From assembly GCA_025357975.1 (NCBI GenBank), contig JANYKY010000113.1, positions 1-7,143 of the forward strand: a DNA stretch of 7,143 nt, written 5' to 3'. Made by a program: the position numbers and the translations under genes. Source of the stretch: Gemmatimonadaceae bacterium (GTDB lineage: Bacteria; Gemmatimonadota; Gemmatimonadetes; Gemmatimonadales; Gemmatimonadaceae). The notes below the pieces were generated by a model that saw only the letters and a list, made by a program, of their open reading frames with translations, did not search any database and was not told where the DNA came from. Shown one piece after another: positions 6,127 to 7,143 of the stretch; the stretch's first letter is position 1, and each line of letters opens with the position of its first letter.

Positions 6127-7050
6127 CGCGCGGGGTTCATCTCGCATTCTGACTGCGGCCGTCATGACACAGGGTGGGGCCACCCGGATCATGTCGGCCG
6201 TTTACGCGCCATTACTCGCGCTCTTCGTAATGAGCCCGAGCTATTCCTGAGGGTTGACCAGATCGAAGGGCGGCACGCGACCGCGCAGGAAATATCTTTG
6301 GCGCACGATCCTCAGTACGTCTCGCTCGTCGAGCGGCTCGCGAGTGAGGGAGGCGGGCGTCTGGACACGGACACTGTCGAGAGTGAAGGCTCCTGGGCTG
6401 CGGCAACCGCAGGCGCTGGCTGCGCGCTCGATGCGGTCGATCGCTCGATGTCCGGTCAGAACCTTCGATCGTTTTGCGCCGTTCGGCCTCCCGGACACCA
6501 TGCACTTCGCGAACGCGCCATGGGCTTCTGCCTGTTCGGCAACGTTGCAATCGCGGCGCACTATGCGCGGCAGCATCATAATGCGGCGCGTGTCCTGATC
6601 CTCGATTGGGACGTTCATCACGGCAACGGAACCCAGGCGCTCGTTGAAAACGAACCAGACATTCACTTTGTGTCGATGCATCAGTGGCCATGGTATCCGG
6701 GCACAGGCTCCTCCGATGACCGGGGGCCGCACAATACCGTATGGAATGTTCCCATGCCTCCCGCGCTCGCGCCGTCGGCCTACGTGCAGGCGTTTGAGCA
6801 AGCCGTGGATAAGGCAACTGATGGCTTCGTCCCCGACCTCATCATTTTATCCGCTGGCTTCGATTCTCTTGCCGGCGATCCGCTTGGCGGGTTCACTCTG
6901 GAGCTCGATGATGTTGCGGGGCTCACCAAGGATCTTGTAAGCCGGGCTGAGTCGCTTTGCGGCGGACGGCTGGTGAGCTCGCTCGAAGGCGGATACGCTC
7001 CTGAGCGCCTGGGTGCGGCATGTGTGACTCATTTGGCCGCACTTGGCTGA
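6124..7050 (+). CDS. Histone deacetylase family protein (arginase/deacetylase fold, class II type)
   Basis: This cytosolic zinc amidohydrolase of 308 residues is expected to remove acetyl (or other acyl) groups from lysine or small amines such as acetylpolyamines. The N-terminal HPDHVGRLRAI (20-30) is the family's H-P-E-x-P-x-R-L region with a variant. RPPGHHA (121-127) holds the catalytic histidines H125 and H126, followed by GFCLFGN (134-140). LDWDVHHGNGTQ (160-171) supplies zinc ligands D163 and H165, and SAGFDSLAGDPLGG (243-256) supplies D247. LEGGY (287-291) ends with the catalytic tyrosine Y291. All key residues are present, so it should be active. The HQWPWYPGTG segment (186-195) is class II-like. 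Length is normal for bacterial single-domain members. It is the third gene of its unit, with its own ribosome site. Bacterial homologues include AcuC and acetylpolyamine amidohydrolases; the substrate cannot be told here. Confidence 0.93.
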   Translation: MRAGFISHSDCGRHDTGWGHPDHVGRLRAITRALRNEPELFLRVDQIEGRHATAQEISLAHDPQYVSLVERLASEGGGRLDTDTVESEGSWAAATAGAGCALDAVDRSMSGQNLRSFCAVRPPGHHALRERAMGFCLFGNVAIAAHYARQHHNAARVLILDWDVHHGNGTQALVENEPDIHFVSMHQWPWYPGTGSSDDRGPHNTVWNVPMPPALAPSAYVQAFEQAVDKATDGFVPDLIILSAGFDSLAGDPLGGFTLELDDVAGLTKDLVSRAESLCGGRLVSSLEGGYAPERLGAACVTHLAALG

Positions 7051-7111
7051 ACGGGGCGTCGGGAGCGATGAGAGTTGCTCCACCACACTCCTGATAGTTA
7101 CTTAATTCGAG

Positions 7112-7143
7112 ATGGCACAAACTCCTTTGAATGGGCTTCGGCT
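7112..7143 (+). CDS. Start of a possible CoA-transferase family III (CaiB/BaiF) gene, cut by window end
   Basis: An ATG at 7112 opens a frame that runs to the window end and encodes MAQTPLNGLR. CaiB/BaiF family CoA-transferases typically begin with a short lead and then P-L-x-G-L-R-V, so these ten residues fit that N-terminus well. There is no Shine-Dalgarno sequence at usable spacing (GAG is immediately adjacent). It would be the first gene after a 61-nt gap following the deacetylase-like gene. With ten codons, both the existence of the gene and its family remain tentative. Confidence 0.4.
   Translation, partial: MAQTPLNGLR

Noticed and set aside
6212..6817. Long minus-strand ORFs (201 and 186 aa) opposite the deacetylase-like gene
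   Set aside because: They are antisense to a gene with all catalytic motifs; they are Arg-rich shadows of GC-rich codon bias.
5783..7050. A full ubiquitin-type conjugation operon
   Set aside because: No E1-like, E2-like or JAB protease gene is present and the beta-grasp protein has no Gly-Gly end; the HDAC-fold enzyme is not a deubiquitinase.
7062..7081. GGAGC/GCTCC hairpin after the deacetylase-like gene as a terminator
   Set aside because: It has only a 5-bp stem, a 10-nt loop and no T-tract.

Overview
The window looks like ordinary chromosome from a moderately GC-rich, probably soil or sediment bacterium. Gemmatimonadota, or a similar phylum such as Acidobacteriota, is my best guess. It rests on gene content and on GCAGAG-type palindromic intergenic repeats, not on any marker I can place firmly. 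There are no phage, transposase, CRISPR, rRNA or tRNA genes. Every gene is on the + strand.

Layout. Bases 3-545 are the 3' part of purA (adenylosuccinate synthetase). Bases 546-975 hold no gene; most of this stretch is a 337-bp interrupted palindrome (566-902) built from a 9-bp GCAGAGAAC-type word. Bases 976-5193 form one tightly packed unit: an alpha2-type glycyl-tRNA synthetase (976-2325), an M3-like HExxH zinc peptidase (2322-3848, ATGA overlap) and an M20 di-metal peptidase (about 3838-5193, short overlap). Bases 5194-5450 hold a second palindrome of different sequence (5195-5368), a short hairpin and a plausible promoter. Bases 5451-7050 form a second unit: a 111-aa protein I do not recognise, a 108-aa beta-grasp protein resembling ubiquitin or EsaB/YukD (GTGA overlap), and a class II-type histone-deacetylase-fold Zn hydrolase (14-nt gap). 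The last bases hold what may be the first ten codons of a family III CoA-transferase.

How the genes may work together. The first unit joins aminoacylation with two cytosolic metallopeptidases that could recycle peptides to amino acids. The second unit is the most interesting part: a ubiquitin-fold protein without a Gly-Gly tail is co-transcribed with an unknown small protein and a lysine-deacetylase-fold enzyme. No E1, E2 or JAB-type protease gene is visible, so a conjugation system is not supported here. A binding or regulatory partnership between the small proteins and the deacetylase-like enzyme is the hypothesis worth testing. Both palindromic elements sit exactly at boundaries between transcription units.
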